Shown here piece after piece: positions 6,215 to 6,225 of a stretch of DNA of 6,225 nucleotides; the stretch's first letter is position 1, and every line of letters begins with the position of its first letter. This stretch comes from Sneathiella sp. Its GTDB lineage: Bacteria > Pseudomonadota > Alphaproteobacteria > Sneathiellales > Sneathiellaceae. The stretch lies in assembly GCA_016765515.1 (NCBI GenBank), contig JAESPT010000270.1:1-6225 (forward strand). The letters run 5' to 3'. Position numbers and translations under genes: made by a program. The notes beneath the pieces were generated by a model. It saw only the letters and a list, made by a program, of their open reading frames with translations. It ran no database searches and was not told where the DNA came from.

Positions 6215-6225
6215 GTTCCGGCCAG

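Overview
The window looks like chromosomal DNA from a Gram-negative alphaproteobacterium. The clues are protein style only: a PAS/HDFNN-type hybrid kinase, a Tat-exported molybdenum hydroxylase, and an alphaproteobacterial-type chemoreceptor signalling domain. I saw no rRNA or phylogenetic marker, so a marine Rhodospirillales-like host is only a guess. Base composition is moderate. No insertion sequence, phage gene, tRNA or CRISPR array was seen.

Layout: (1) Positions 1-1592, plus strand, hold the 3' part of a hybrid histidine kinase gene (PAS, HisKA, HATPase, receiver) that begins before the window. (2) Positions 1589-4312, minus strand, hold a two-gene operon. It encodes a small [2Fe-2S] subunit (promoter-proximal) and a large molybdopterin subunit with a twin-arginine leader, the IorA/IorB type of molybdenum hydroxylase. 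Its last stop codon overlaps the kinase stop codon, and a likely intrinsic terminator for the operon lies inside the kinase coding sequence. (3) Positions 4313-4478 form a divergent control region. It has a strong -35/-10 pair facing the oxidoreductase and a perfect 6-3-6 inverted repeat at the predicted transcription start. (4) Positions 4479-5141, plus strand, encode a TetR/AcrR-family regulator. (5) Positions 5321-6154, plus strand, encode a short chemoreceptor-like protein with no visible sensor or membrane region, followed by a stem-loop terminator.

The core of the window is one readable module. The TetR regulator probably represses the divergent oxidoreductase operon by binding the inverted repeat, and is presumably released by a small molecule related to the substrate. 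The enzyme is predicted to act in the periplasm, oxidising an aldehyde or N-heteroaromatic compound and passing electrons to an unseen carrier. The kinase and the chemoreceptor are signalling genes flanking this module, with no sequence evidence of a functional link to it.

I see no strong evidence for an undescribed biological system. The best leads are structural: a terminator embedded in an opposing gene, a compact operator/promoter arrangement, an unusual in-frame junction between the two enzyme subunits, and a sensor-less chemoreceptor.
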